Source: Paraburkholderia phenazinium
GTDB lineage: Bacteria; Pseudomonadota; Gammaproteobacteria; Burkholderiales; Burkholderiaceae
Length of the DNA: 64,000 nt
Assembly: GCF_900100735.1 (NCBI RefSeq)
Contig: NZ_FNCJ01000023.1
Coordinates: forward strand, 1 to 64,000
Direction of reading: 5' to 3'
Shown here one piece after another: positions 16,918 to 25,496 of the stretch. The translations under genes were made by a program, and so were the position numbers. The notes beneath the pieces are model-generated. The model ran no database searches. It had not been told where the DNA came from and worked only from the letters and a program-made list of their open reading frames with translations. The stretch's first letter is position 1, and each line of letters starts with the position of its first letter.

Positions 16918-16948
16918 AAAAAGCGTCGCGCTTGCGCGGCGCTTTTTT
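16918..16948 (+). terminator. intrinsic terminator after asd
   Basis: AAGCGTCGCG (16921-16930), loop CTTG, CGCGGCGCTT (16935-16944): 10 bp with one G-T pair, A-tract before and TTTTTT after (16943-16948). A textbook terminator that isolates asd from fimV. Confidence 0.9.
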
Positions 16949-17022
16949 CATTGTGTGCTCCAAAAATCTTGTCTCAATCCAACCGCAAACAAGGGCTGAG
17001 CGCTGACGCGCCTGTGGTCCCG

Positions 17023-19638
17023 ATGACCGTTCGACTCTCTTCCCTTTACGCTATGTCACGCAACAGCGTCTGCCAGATCGCGGCTGCGGCTGCCCTTGCC
17101 TTTGTTCTGACCGGCGTCGCCGGCGTTAGCGGCGCCCAGGCGGCGGCTGCCGACGCTGCGGCGAGCGCGGCTGAGGCCGCTTCGGCGCCACTCGTGGCCG
17201 GCAGCCAGTACACGGTTCGCCCGGGGCAATCGCTCAATGATCTGGCGATTGCCGCCACGCAGTCGCACGACCGTGGGACGCTCGCGCGCGCAGCGAAGGC
17301 GTTGTTCGATGCGAATCCGAACGCATTTATGTCGCACGATCCGAGCCGCTTGCGGCTGGGCGCCGTGCTGACAGTGCCTGCGCTCGACGCGACGGGTGCC
17401 GCGGTGGGGGCTTCGGGTGCTTCGGCGTCGTCGGGGGCAGCTACTTCGGCTGCTTCCGCGAGCATGGCAGGGACTGCGGGTAGTGTCGCGACTGCGCTCA
17501 GCGCTGCGTCGCAGCCGGCCGCTGCGCAGGCGAATGCCGCGAGTGCGGCCACGCACGCGAACGCTGCAAGCGCCGCTATGCACGCTGGCCCGGCGAGCGC
17601 GCCGCTTCAGGCGAGTTCGGCAGCCGTGGGCGCTGTCGCCACTGCGCCGACGGCCGGTAGTGCGGCTGCCACGGTTGCCACCGGTGCCGTGGCAGGTGCT
17701 GCGTCTTCGCCGGTCGGCGGTGCTTCGGCGTCCGCCGCTTCGCCTGCGTCGGCAGCAAGCGGTGCGCACGTATGGACGGGTGCGATCCAGCCTTCGGCTA
17801 GTGCGCCGGTCGCAGGCGCCTCGGCGGCGCTGCCGTCGGCGTCCGCTACGGCGCCGGTTGTCCAGGGGCCGGCTCAGGTCTCCAGTTTGCAGCAATTGCT
17901 GGCCCTTAAAAGCCGGGTGCTGATGGAGTTGCAGAAGCACGGTATCGGCGGCAAGCCAGCGCAGCCTTCCCAGGCGGGCGGTGTAGCGACGGCGGGTGGA
18001 CAAATCGGCGCAACTGCTGGCTCAGGTGTGCCGGGCAATTCCGGTGTGGCGAACTCACATGCGGCGGGCGGTGGTCTCGACTTGTCGCCGGTGAACCTCA
18101 GTTTTGCTGCGGCAATTGGCGCGGCTGCGGCCGCTTTGCTGGCAGCCTTGGGACTGCGTCGGCGGAAGAAAGGCGTGAAGGCAGCAGATGCGGCTGCTGC
18201 GTCCCAAGCTGACGAGGTGGCAGGACCTGAAACCGTGATGGCGCGGGATAACGTCGCGCCGCACGAAGATGTTGATACGCATGAGTCGCCGGTTGCTGAT
18301 GAATACGCAGCGCACGAAGACGCGGCGGCCGATGCCGTGGTGTCTCAGGCAGCGCGCGAAGCGGCAGAGCGCGAGGCTGCGGAGCACGAAGCAGCGGCAC
18401 GTGAGGCCACTGAACATGAGGCAGTGGAGCAGCCGGCTGCAGAACGTGAGATAGCGGCTCGCGAAGCGGCAGCGCACGAAGCGGCAGCAAACGAAGCAGC
18501 CGCGCGAGAAGCAGCGGAACGCGAAGCCGCTGCGCAAGAAGCCACAGAACGCGAAGCAGCAGCCCGTGAAGCCGCACTGCGCGGCGCGTCCGAACTCCCT
18601 TCCGTCCCTGCGTCCGAGCCGAGCTGGCCGGAAAGCCCGCTCACCCCAGCACCGGACCCCTTCGACGAGGCAACCGCAGCCGCCAGCCACCCCGCGTCTG
18701 CAGAGCCCGACACCGACGAATTACCACCGTCCGCCGAGCTCGCTCCGGCGGCCGAGCACCCGGCCCGTCAAGCCCCGGCTGACCTGCACCAATGGAATCA
18801 GACCCCGGACCATCCGCCCGAGGAAACTGCTCAGCCGCTTGAAAGCTACAACCCGCCGCAACCGCAGATCAACTTCGGCACAGCCGCATCGCATGACGAG
18901 CCGCAAGCGGAGTCGTCCTTCGGCCAGGTTCCGGCCGAGCCGTCGTTCGAGCACACATGGGACCAGCAGCCGGCCCCGACGGCGCCGCAACCCGAGGCGC
19001 AGTGGGAACAGCCGACGCTGCCCGAGGCACTCGAGCCCGCGCCATTCATCGATCAGGCCGCGCACGAACCTGCCGCGCCGCACTTCGCCAACACCGAGTC
19101 GCCGTCAGAGCAGCCATTCACCGCTGCCCCGGCTGAGCCCGCCGCGACAACCGGCTTCCCCCGCGACGCCGTCGATGCGTTCGGCAGTCTCGAGATGGGC
19201 TTGCCGCCGCGCGTCGAGCCGGCCACTCCAGTGACGCCGCCGGCCTCACTGTCGACGCAACCGGTAGTCGAACCCGAAATCACCGCGCAGCAAGCCGTCC
19301 CGCCGCAAGCCGCTACACCCCGCCATGCCGGCGCGGAAATCGCCGCGGGCACCGCGGGTTCGGCAGCGGTCGCTGGGCTGGGCGCGGCACGTTTCGGCGC
19401 ACTGAACCTGGACTTCGATCTGGAATTGCCGCCGAGCCCCGCGCAGCCGTTGCCGACGTTCACGCCGCAAGATCTGGTCCGAATTGCACGCAACAAGCTC
19501 GATCTGGCATCGGAATACATCGAACTGGGTGACCTGGCCGGCGCGCGAGCGCTGATCCACGAAGTCATCGAAGCGAACGACGACGCGACCCGCGCCCAGG
19601 CGCGTGCGCTGCTCTCGACGCTGGCACCGCTCTCGTAA
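17023..19638 (+). CDS. fimV: FimV/TspA-like LysM-containing membrane protein
   Basis: 871 residues from the ATG at 17023 (ATG at 17053 is an alternative). An N-terminal signal region (about 15-42) precedes a periplasmic LysM-like domain (61-119, YTVRPGQSLNDLA). Then come an Ala/Ser-rich stretch, one membrane helix near 361-379 followed by RRRKKG, an Ala/Glu/Arg-rich repeat region (about 441-523), an acidic Pro-rich linker, and the FimV C-terminal TPR-like domain (about 813-868, DLASEYIELGDLAGARALI). FimV proteins organise polar complexes and type IV pilus or secretion functions. The position asd-fimV-truA is the family's usual one. Confidence 0.88.
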   Translation: MTVRLSSLYAMSRNSVCQIAAAAALAFVLTGVAGVSGAQAAAADAAASAAEAASAPLVAGSQYTVRPGQSLNDLAIAATQSHDRGTLARAAKALFDANPNAFMSHDPSRLRLGAVLTVPALDATGAAVGASGASASSGAATSAASASMAGTAGSVATALSAASQPAAAQANAASAATHANAASAAMHAGPASAPLQASSAAVGAVATAPTAGSAAATVATGAVAGAASSPVGGASASAASPASAASGAHVWTGAIQPSASAPVAGASAALPSASATAPVVQGPAQVSSLQQLLALKSRVLMELQKHGIGGKPAQPSQAGGVATAGGQIGATAGSGVPGNSGVANSHAAGGGLDLSPVNLSFAAAIGAAAAALLAALGLRRRKKGVKAADAAAASQADEVAGPETVMARDNVAPHEDVDTHESPVADEYAAHEDAAADAVVSQAAREAAEREAAEHEAAAREATEHEAVEQPAAEREIAAREAAAHEAAANEAAAREAAEREAAAQEATEREAAAREAALRGASELPSVPASEPSWPESPLTPAPDPFDEATAAASHPASAEPDTDELPPSAELAPAAEHPARQAPADLHQWNQTPDHPPEETAQPLESYNPPQPQINFGTAASHDEPQAESSFGQVPAEPSFEHTWDQQPAPTAPQPEAQWEQPTLPEALEPAPFIDQAAHEPAAPHFANTESPSEQPFTAAPAEPAATTGFPRDAVDAFGSLEMGLPPRVEPATPVTPPASLSTQPVVEPEITAQQAVPPQAATPRHAGAEIAAGTAGSAAVAGLGAARFGALNLDFDLELPPSPAQPLPTFTPQDLVRIARNKLDLASEYIELGDLAGARALIHEVIEANDDATRAQARALLSTLAPLS

Positions 19639-20459
19639 TGCCTGCCGTGACGCGAATTGCACTAGGAATCCAGTACGACGGCTCGGCCTTTTGCGGCTGG
19701 CAGTCACAGCCGCACGGCAAGACGGTTCAGGACGCGCTTGAACGGGCGTTGCGCGAATTCGCGCAGACGCCGCTGCAGACGGTGGTGGCCGGCCGCACGG
19801 ACACCGGCGTGCATGGCCTCGGACAGGTGGTGCATTTCGACACCGAACTCGACCGCACGGATTTCTCGTGGGTGCGCGGCACCAACGCGTTTCTGCCTAA
19901 AACGGTCGCGGTGCAGTGGGCGAAGCCGATGCCGGAGACGTTCCACGCGCGCTTTTCGGCGTTCGAGCGGACCTATTACTACGCGCTGTATGTCCACCCG
20001 GTGCGCTCGCCGATGCTGGCCGCTCGCGCCGGCTGGGTGCATACACCGCTCGACGTCGAAGCGATGCGTGCCGCGACCGCCTACCTGATCGGCGAACACG
20101 ATTTCTCCGCGTTTCGCTCGTCGGAATGCCAGGCGAAGACGCCGGTCAAGCACCTGTATCAGATCGACGTGCGGCAGCAGGGCGATTTCATCCACTTTCG
20201 CTTTCGCGCCAACGCATTCCTGCATCACATGGTGCGTAATCTGATGGGCTGTCTCGTTGCGGTCGGACGCGGGCGTCAGCCAGCGGCATGGATGGCCGAG
20301 GTGCTGGCCAGCCGCGATCGCAATCAAGCCGCCCCCACTTTCATGCCCGACGGCCTCTATCTCGCGCAGGTGGGCTATCCTCAGGAATTCGCGGTGCCTG
20401 CTGCGCAACCGGGTAGTGTGCCGTGGAGCACCGTATGGACCGAGTCACCGGAATCATGA
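19638..20459 (+). CDS. truA: tRNA pseudouridine(38-40) synthase
   Basis: 273 residues. It isomerises U38-U40 in the anticodon arm. The catalytic Asp is D55 in AGRTDTGVHGLGQVVHF; the IQYDGSAFCGWQ opening and FLHHMVRNLMG block are typical. Start and fimV stop share TAATG, giving tight translational coupling. Confidence 0.97.
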   Translation: MPAVTRIALGIQYDGSAFCGWQSQPHGKTVQDALERALREFAQTPLQTVVAGRTDTGVHGLGQVVHFDTELDRTDFSWVRGTNAFLPKTVAVQWAKPMPETFHARFSAFERTYYYALYVHPVRSPMLAARAGWVHTPLDVEAMRAATAYLIGEHDFSAFRSSECQAKTPVKHLYQIDVRQQGDFIHFRFRANAFLHHMVRNLMGCLVAVGRGRQPAAWMAEVLASRDRNQAAPTFMPDGLYLAQVGYPQEFAVPAAQPGSVPWSTVWTESPES

Positions 20460-21184
20460 ATTCAACCACCGTGAATCAGCCAGCCGCCGCGGGCGAGCCC
20501 CAGCAGCAGGGTGCGACTCAAGCCGCGGCGCCCCATCGGACCCGCATCAAGTTGTGCGGGCTGTCGAAGCCCGAGGACGTGGCGCACGCCATCGACCTCG
20601 GCGCGGATGCGATCGGCCTCGTGTTCTATCCGCCCAGCCCGCGTTCGGTCAACGTGGCTCAGGCGCTCGAACTGGTGCGGGACGTGCCACCCTTCGTTTC
20701 GGTGGTGGGCCTGTTCGTGAACGCGACGCCCGACTGGATGAGCGAGGTTGTGAGCAATGTCCCACTCACGATGCTGCAGTTCCACGGCGACGAGACGCCC
20801 CAGCAGTGCGAAGCCCTTGCCAACGTTGCGGGTTTGCCTTGGTTGCGCGCTTTGCGGGTTGGGGCTGATACTCAGCAGGCCGATTTGGTAAAATCGGCGC
20901 TTAACTATGCAGCAGCCAGCGCTCTTCTGTTCGACACTCATGTTGAAGGCTATGGCGGCGGCGGGAAGGTTTTCGATTGGTCACTTATTCCAGCAGAGCT
21001 CGCGCGTCGGGCCGTTTTGAGTGGTGGGTTGAACGCGCAAAACGTCAGTGATGCGATTCATCGCGTGCGCCCGTACGCGGTCGATGTCTCGAGCGGCATC
21101 GAAGTAGCGGGCGCCCGGGGCGTGAAAGATCACGCCCGGATGGCGGCGTTCGTACGCGCAGTGCGCGCGGCGGACGCAGAGTGA
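20456..21184 (+). CDS. trpF: phosphoribosylanthranilate isomerase
   Basis: 242 residues from the ATG that overlaps the truA stop as ATGA; an in-frame ATG at 20435 inside truA is possible. The first 28 residues are Gln/Ala/Pro-rich and outside the barrel. The enzyme core has KLCGLSKPEDV (catalytic Cys C34), GLVFYPPSPRSV, LQFHGDE, the Asp of FDTHVEGYGGGGKVFDW, and the phosphate-binding LSGGL and DVSSGIE. It performs the third step of tryptophan synthesis. Confidence 0.96.
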   Translation: MNSTTVNQPAAAGEPQQQGATQAAAPHRTRIKLCGLSKPEDVAHAIDLGADAIGLVFYPPSPRSVNVAQALELVRDVPPFVSVVGLFVNATPDWMSEVVSNVPLTMLQFHGDETPQQCEALANVAGLPWLRALRVGADTQQADLVKSALNYAAASALLFDTHVEGYGGGGKVFDWSLIPAELARRAVLSGGLNAQNVSDAIHRVRPYAVDVSSGIEVAGARGVKDHARMAAFVRAVRAADAE

Positions 21185-21244
21185 TTCCGCCGGAGCAGGG
21201 TTCGCGTGAAGCGGCCCGCCCGGCACACTGAGAAGAGTGACACC

Positions 21245-22438
21245 ATGTATAACTTGCCCGATGAACGAGGCCATTTCGGCCAATTTGGCGGCGTATTCGT
21301 CGCTGAAACCCTGGTCCACGCACTCGATGAACTGCGTGAAGCCTACGAAAAATTCCAGAAAGACCCCGAGTTCGTTGCCGAGTATGAGCGCGAACTGAAG
21401 TATTTTGTTGGCCGTCCGTCCCCCATTTACCATGCCCAGCGCTGGAGCGAACTGCTCGGCGGTGCGCAGGTGTTCCTCAAGCGTGAGGACCTGAACCACA
21501 CCGGCGCCCATAAGATCAACAACGTGATCGGCCAGGCCCTGCTCGCCAAGCGCATGGGCAAGCCGCGCGTGATCGCGGAAACCGGTGCGGGCCAGCATGG
21601 CGTTGCCACGGCGACCATCGCCGCGCGCTTCGGCATGGAATGCGTGGTCTACATGGGCTCGGAAGACGTGCGCCGCCAGGCCGCCAACGTCTACCGCATG
21701 AAACTGCTCGGCGCGACCGTCGTGCCCGTCGAATCGGGCTCCAAAACGTTGAAAGACGCACTCAACGAAGCGATGCGCGACTGGGTCACCAACGTCGAAA
21801 ACACCTTCTACATCATCGGTACGGTTGCGGGTCCGCATCCGTACCCGATGATGGTGCGCGATTTCCAGCGCGTGATCGGCGACGAATGCAAGGTGCAGAT
21901 GCCCGATTTGATTGGCCGTCAGCCGGATGCGGTGATCGCCTGCGTGGGCGGTGGATCGAACGCAATGGGTATCTTTTACCCGTATATCGACGACAAAGAC
22001 GTGCAGTTGATCGGCGTTGAAGCCGCCGGTGACGGCCTTGATACCGGCCGCCATGCGGCTTCGTTGATCGGCGGCAGCCCCGGCGTGCTGCACGGCAACC
22101 GCACCTACCTGCTGCAGGACGAAAACGGCCAGATCATCGAGACGCATTCGGTGTCGGCGGGTCTGGACTATCCTGGCGTCGGCCCCGAGCACGCCTGGCT
22201 GCACGAAAGCGGTCGCGCGCAATACGTCGGCATCACCGACGAAGAAGCGCTGAAAGCGTTCCACGACTGCTGCCGGATCGAAGGCATCATTCCGGCGCTC
22301 GAATCGAGCCATGCGCTGGCCTATGCGGCCAAACTCGCGCCGACCTTGCCGAAGGGCAAATGCCTTCTGGTGAACCTGTCGGGGCGCGGCGACAAGGACA
22401 TGCACACGGTCGCTGAGCGATCGGGTATCACGTTCTGA
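21245..22438 (+). CDS. trpB: tryptophan synthase beta chain
   Basis: 397 residues. PLP enzyme joining indole to serine. The Schiff-base lysine is K90 in LNHTGAHKINNVIGQ; ETGAGQHGVA and the PLP-phosphate loop GGGSNAMG follow. The ATG at 21245 starts MYNLPDERGHFGQFGG, the conserved N-terminus. trpA is separated from it by the methyltransferase gene, an unusual split. Confidence 0.98.
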   Translation: MYNLPDERGHFGQFGGVFVAETLVHALDELREAYEKFQKDPEFVAEYERELKYFVGRPSPIYHAQRWSELLGGAQVFLKREDLNHTGAHKINNVIGQALLAKRMGKPRVIAETGAGQHGVATATIAARFGMECVVYMGSEDVRRQAANVYRMKLLGATVVPVESGSKTLKDALNEAMRDWVTNVENTFYIIGTVAGPHPYPMMVRDFQRVIGDECKVQMPDLIGRQPDAVIACVGGGSNAMGIFYPYIDDKDVQLIGVEAAGDGLDTGRHAASLIGGSPGVLHGNRTYLLQDENGQIIETHSVSAGLDYPGVGPEHAWLHESGRAQYVGITDEEALKAFHDCCRIEGIIPALESSHALAYAAKLAPTLPKGKCLLVNLSGRGDKDMHTVAERSGITF

Positions 22439-22449
22439 GCGCCGCGACG

Positions 22450-23406
22450 ATGCGCGACGAGTTCGACGAGCCGCAACCGGCCATCGACGGCACCGAGGCT
22501 GAGACGGCCGAGGCCACTACGATGGCCGCCCAAGCCGAAAGAGCCCAGATCGAAGCAGCCGAGGCGCCTGCACCGGCGCTTCCGGCTGCTTTGCCTGTGG
22601 TGCCTGCCGGTATTCAGCTGTTGAACCGCGATTTTCTGACCGATGTGGCGACCCTGCCGGATGCTTCGATCGACCTGATCCTTGCCGACCCGCCGTACGG
22701 ACTAGGCAAGGACTACGGCAACGACTCCGACATGCGCTCGGGCGAGGACTTCATTGCCTGGACGCGTAGCTGGCTCGAGCTGGCGATTCCGAAGCTCAAG
22801 CCGTCCGGTTCGCTGTATATCTTTTGCACGTGGCAGTACGCGCCGGAGATCTTCTGCTTCCTTAAGACGCGTCTGACGATGGTCAACGAGATCATCTGGG
22901 ACCGGCGTGTGCCGAGCATGGGCGGCACCACCCGCCGCTTCACGTCCGTGCATGACAACATCGGCTTTTTCGCGGTGTCGAAGGATTACTACTTCGATCT
23001 CGATCCCGTCCGCATCCCGTACGATGCCGTCACGAAGAAGGCGCGTTCGCGCAAGTTGTTCGAAGGCAGCAAGTGGCTCGAGCTTGGCTATAATCCGAAG
23101 GATGTCTGGTCGGTATCGCGACTGCATCGGCAACATGCCGAACGCGTCGATCATCCGACCCAGAAACCTCTGGAAATCGTCGAGCGTATGGTGCTCGCGA
23201 GTTGCCCGCCGGGCGGCCGCGTGCTCGACCCATTCATGGGCAGCGGCACCACCGCAGTCGCCTGCGCACGTCAGAAGCGCGAATTCGTCGGCTATGAAAT
23301 CAATGAAAGTTACTGCGCGATAGCGCGTGAACGCGTCAGCGCGGCCGCGCAGGCTGCGCCGAACCAAACCGTCGCGCCCGTCGCGTCTGTGGCTGCTGAA
23401 ACCTGA
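22450..23406 (+). CDS. beta-class site-specific DNA methyltransferase, apparently solitary
   Basis: 318 residues. After an Ala/Glu-rich leader (1-52) the order is motif IV DPPYG (80-84), a target-recognition region, motif X-type HPTQKP (235-240), then the AdoMet motif DPFMGSGTT (260-268). That order defines the beta class of N6-adenine/N4-cytosine methyltransferases. No restriction endonuclease gene adjoins it; it sits 11 bases after trpB and before trpA. From memory, B. cenocepacia BCAM0992, reported to methylate GTWWAC, may be the same locus; I cannot check this. Codon use matches the neighbours. Confidence 0.9.
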   Translation: MRDEFDEPQPAIDGTEAETAEATTMAAQAERAQIEAAEAPAPALPAALPVVPAGIQLLNRDFLTDVATLPDASIDLILADPPYGLGKDYGNDSDMRSGEDFIAWTRSWLELAIPKLKPSGSLYIFCTWQYAPEIFCFLKTRLTMVNEIIWDRRVPSMGGTTRRFTSVHDNIGFFAVSKDYYFDLDPVRIPYDAVTKKARSRKLFEGSKWLELGYNPKDVWSVSRLHRQHAERVDHPTQKPLEIVERMVLASCPPGGRVLDPFMGSGTTAVACARQKREFVGYEINESYCAIARERVSAAAQAAPNQTVAPVASVAAET

Positions 23407-23512
23407 GCAAGGCGCTGTTAGGCGCCGAACGGTGTCGAACCGCGCCAAAACGTAGCTCAAACAGCAGCGAACCGCAACGAACGCGCAGCTAACTATTTTC
23501 GAGAGAATTTCC

Positions 23513-24328
23513 ATGTCCCGTATCAAGAACACGTTTGCAGCCTTGGCTGCGCAGGGCAAGAAAGGACTGATCCCATTCATGACCGCTGGCGATCCGGACC
23601 CGGCTCGCACTGTCGAATTCATGCACGCGCTGGCCGCTGGCGGCGCGGATGTGATCGAACTCGGTGTGCCGTTCTCCGATCCGATGGCCGACGGCCCGGT
23701 GATCCAGGCCTCGTCGGAACGCGCATTGGCCCATGGCGTCTCGCTGCGTCACGTGCTGGCTGATGTGAAGCAGTTCCGCCAGCGTGACGACAAGACGCCG
23801 GTGGTGCTGATGGGCTACGCCAACCCGATCGAACGCATGGGCGTTGACGCGTTCGCCGCAGCGGCGCAGGAAGCCGGTGTAGACGGCGTGCTGGTGGTCG
23901 ACTACCCACCGGAAGAGTCCGTGATTTTCGCGGAAAAGATGCGATCGGCCGGTATCGATCCGATCTTCCTGCTGGCGCCCACCTCGACCGACGAACGCAT
24001 CGCGGAAGTCGGCAAAATCGCCAGTGGCTACGTCTATTACGTGTCGCTCAAGGGGGTCACCGGAGCGGCAAATCTGGACGTTTCCAGCATCGCGAGTAAA
24101 ATCCCGGCCATCAAGTCGCGCGTTCCCCTGCCGGTGGGCGTCGGTTTTGGCATCCGGGACGCCCAGACGGCGCGCTCGGTGGCCGAAGTCTCCGATGCCG
24201 TCGTGATCGGCAGCCGTATCGTCCAATTGCTCGAAAAAGCCGCGCCGGAGACGGCCGCCGGGACGCTCACGCGTTTCGTCGCAGAAATCCGCGAGGCGCT
24301 CGACAGCATCGGTGCGACCGCCCGATAA
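23513..24328 (+). CDS. trpA: tryptophan synthase alpha chain
   Basis: 271 residues. It cleaves indoleglycerol phosphate and channels indole to TrpB. The catalytic acids are at the standard positions, E49 (VIELGVPFSDP) and D60 (MADGPVIQ). YYVSLKGVTGA and GVGFGIRD form the phosphate site. GAGAGA lies before the ATG, 106 bases after the methyltransferase gene. Confidence 0.98.
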   Translation: MSRIKNTFAALAAQGKKGLIPFMTAGDPDPARTVEFMHALAAGGADVIELGVPFSDPMADGPVIQASSERALAHGVSLRHVLADVKQFRQRDDKTPVVLMGYANPIERMGVDAFAAAAQEAGVDGVLVVDYPPEESVIFAEKMRSAGIDPIFLLAPTSTDERIAEVGKIASGYVYYVSLKGVTGAANLDVSSIASKIPAIKSRVPLPVGVGFGIRDAQTARSVAEVSDAVVIGSRIVQLLEKAAPETAAGTLTRFVAEIREALDSIGATAR

Positions 24329-24412
24329 CCGTTACTTTTTGTCTGCTGTAAGCTGCGCGGCGGGGCTTCGCCCCCGCCGTCGCGCGCACTGAAGACCTTG
24401 GAAGGAATCAAC

Positions 24413-25285
24413 ATGAGCTGGCTCGATAAGCTGCTGCCGCCCAAAATCAAGCAAACCGATCCAAAAAACCGTAAAGGGATTCCTGAAGGCCTGTGGATCA
24501 AGTGCCCGTCGTGCGAAGCGGTCCTGTACCGCAACGACGTCGAGGCCAATCTGCACGTTTGCCCGAAGTGCGACCATCACATGCGTATCGGCGCACGTGA
24601 GCGGCTCGACGGCCTGCTCGATCCGGAAGGCCGCTACGAAATCGGCCAGGAAATCGTCCCGGTCGACGCGCTCAAGTTCAAGGACAGCCGCAAGTACCCG
24701 GATCGCCTGAAAGAGGCGATGGAAGAAACCGACGAAACCGACGCCATGGTCGTCATGGGCGGCGCGATTCACACGCTGCCGTGCGTGGTCGCCTGCTTCG
24801 AGTTCTCGTTCATGGGCGGCTCGATGGGTTCGGTGGTCGGCGAGCGCTTCGCGCGCGGCGCGCAGAACGCGCTTGAACAGAATGTACCGTTCATCTGCTT
24901 CACCGCTTCAGGCGGCGCGCGGATGCAGGAAAGCCTGTTGTCGCTGATGCAGATGGCCAAAACCACCGCGATGCTGACCAAGCTGTCCGAGGCCAAGCTG
25001 CCGTTCATCTCGGTGCTGACCGATCCGACCATGGGTGGGGTCTCGGCGAGTTTTGCGTTCCTCGGCGACGTGGTGATCGCGGAACCGAAGGCGCTGATCG
25101 GCTTTGCCGGCCCGCGCGTGATCGAACAAACCGTGCGCGAAAAGCTGCCGGAAGGCTTCCAGCGTGCCGAATTCCTGTTGACGAAGGGCGCGGTTGACAT
25201 GATCGTGGACCGTCGCAAGCTGCGTGAGGAAATCGCCCGCCTGATGGCGCTGATGTCGCGCCAGCCGGCTGACGCGGTGGCCTAA
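24413..25285 (+). CDS. accD: acetyl-CoA carboxylase carboxyltransferase beta subunit
   Basis: 290 residues. It transfers CO2 from biotin to acetyl-CoA with AccA. The N-terminal zinc ribbon is C31-x2-C34-x15-C50-x2-C53; the crotonase-fold core has FTASGGARMQESLLSLMQMAKT and DPTMGGVSASFA. The ATG at 24413 follows GGAAGGAA. It lies in the trp-folC cluster, a common arrangement in proteobacteria. Confidence 0.98.
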   Translation: MSWLDKLLPPKIKQTDPKNRKGIPEGLWIKCPSCEAVLYRNDVEANLHVCPKCDHHMRIGARERLDGLLDPEGRYEIGQEIVPVDALKFKDSRKYPDRLKEAMEETDETDAMVVMGGAIHTLPCVVACFEFSFMGGSMGSVVGERFARGAQNALEQNVPFICFTASGGARMQESLLSLMQMAKTTAMLTKLSEAKLPFISVLTDPTMGGVSASFAFLGDVVIAEPKALIGFAGPRVIEQTVREKLPEGFQRAEFLLTKGAVDMIVDRRKLREEIARLMALMSRQPADAVA

Positions 25286-25390
25286 GCTAACGCCAGCAGG
25301 CCAAGCCAACGCAACTGCCGGGCAAGCCTTGATGCCGCGCTTCGTCGCATGGTAGAGGCGCGGCAGAGCCGCAGCAGAAGCACCGCAGAG

Positions 25391-25431
25391 TAAAAAAACA
25401 GCGCGCCGCGAGAGGTCATCAAGCGGCGCGC
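25391..25431 (-). terminator. bottom-strand intrinsic-type terminator in the accD-folC gap
   Basis: GCGCGCCGC (25401-25409) and GCGGCGCGC (25423-25431) form a 9-bp stem. On the top strand it is preceded by AAAAAAA (25392-25398), which on the bottom strand is a T-run right after the hairpin. It is thus oriented for a leftward transcript although no leftward gene lies within several kb to the right. Confidence 0.55.
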
Positions 25432-25496
25432 AGTCATTTCCGGGATAATCGCGGTCTCCCGCGCAATCTCGCAACACCGCCTAACCGACGTATCCG

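Noticed and set aside
18346..18590. Repeat array resembling CRISPR or a mobile repeat
   Set aside because: The repeats are in frame, 9-18 bases, without unique spacers; they encode an Ala/Glu-rich helix in FimV.
22450..23406. Restriction-modification island acquired by transfer
   Set aside because: No endonuclease, integrase or repeats nearby, and codon use matches the trp genes.
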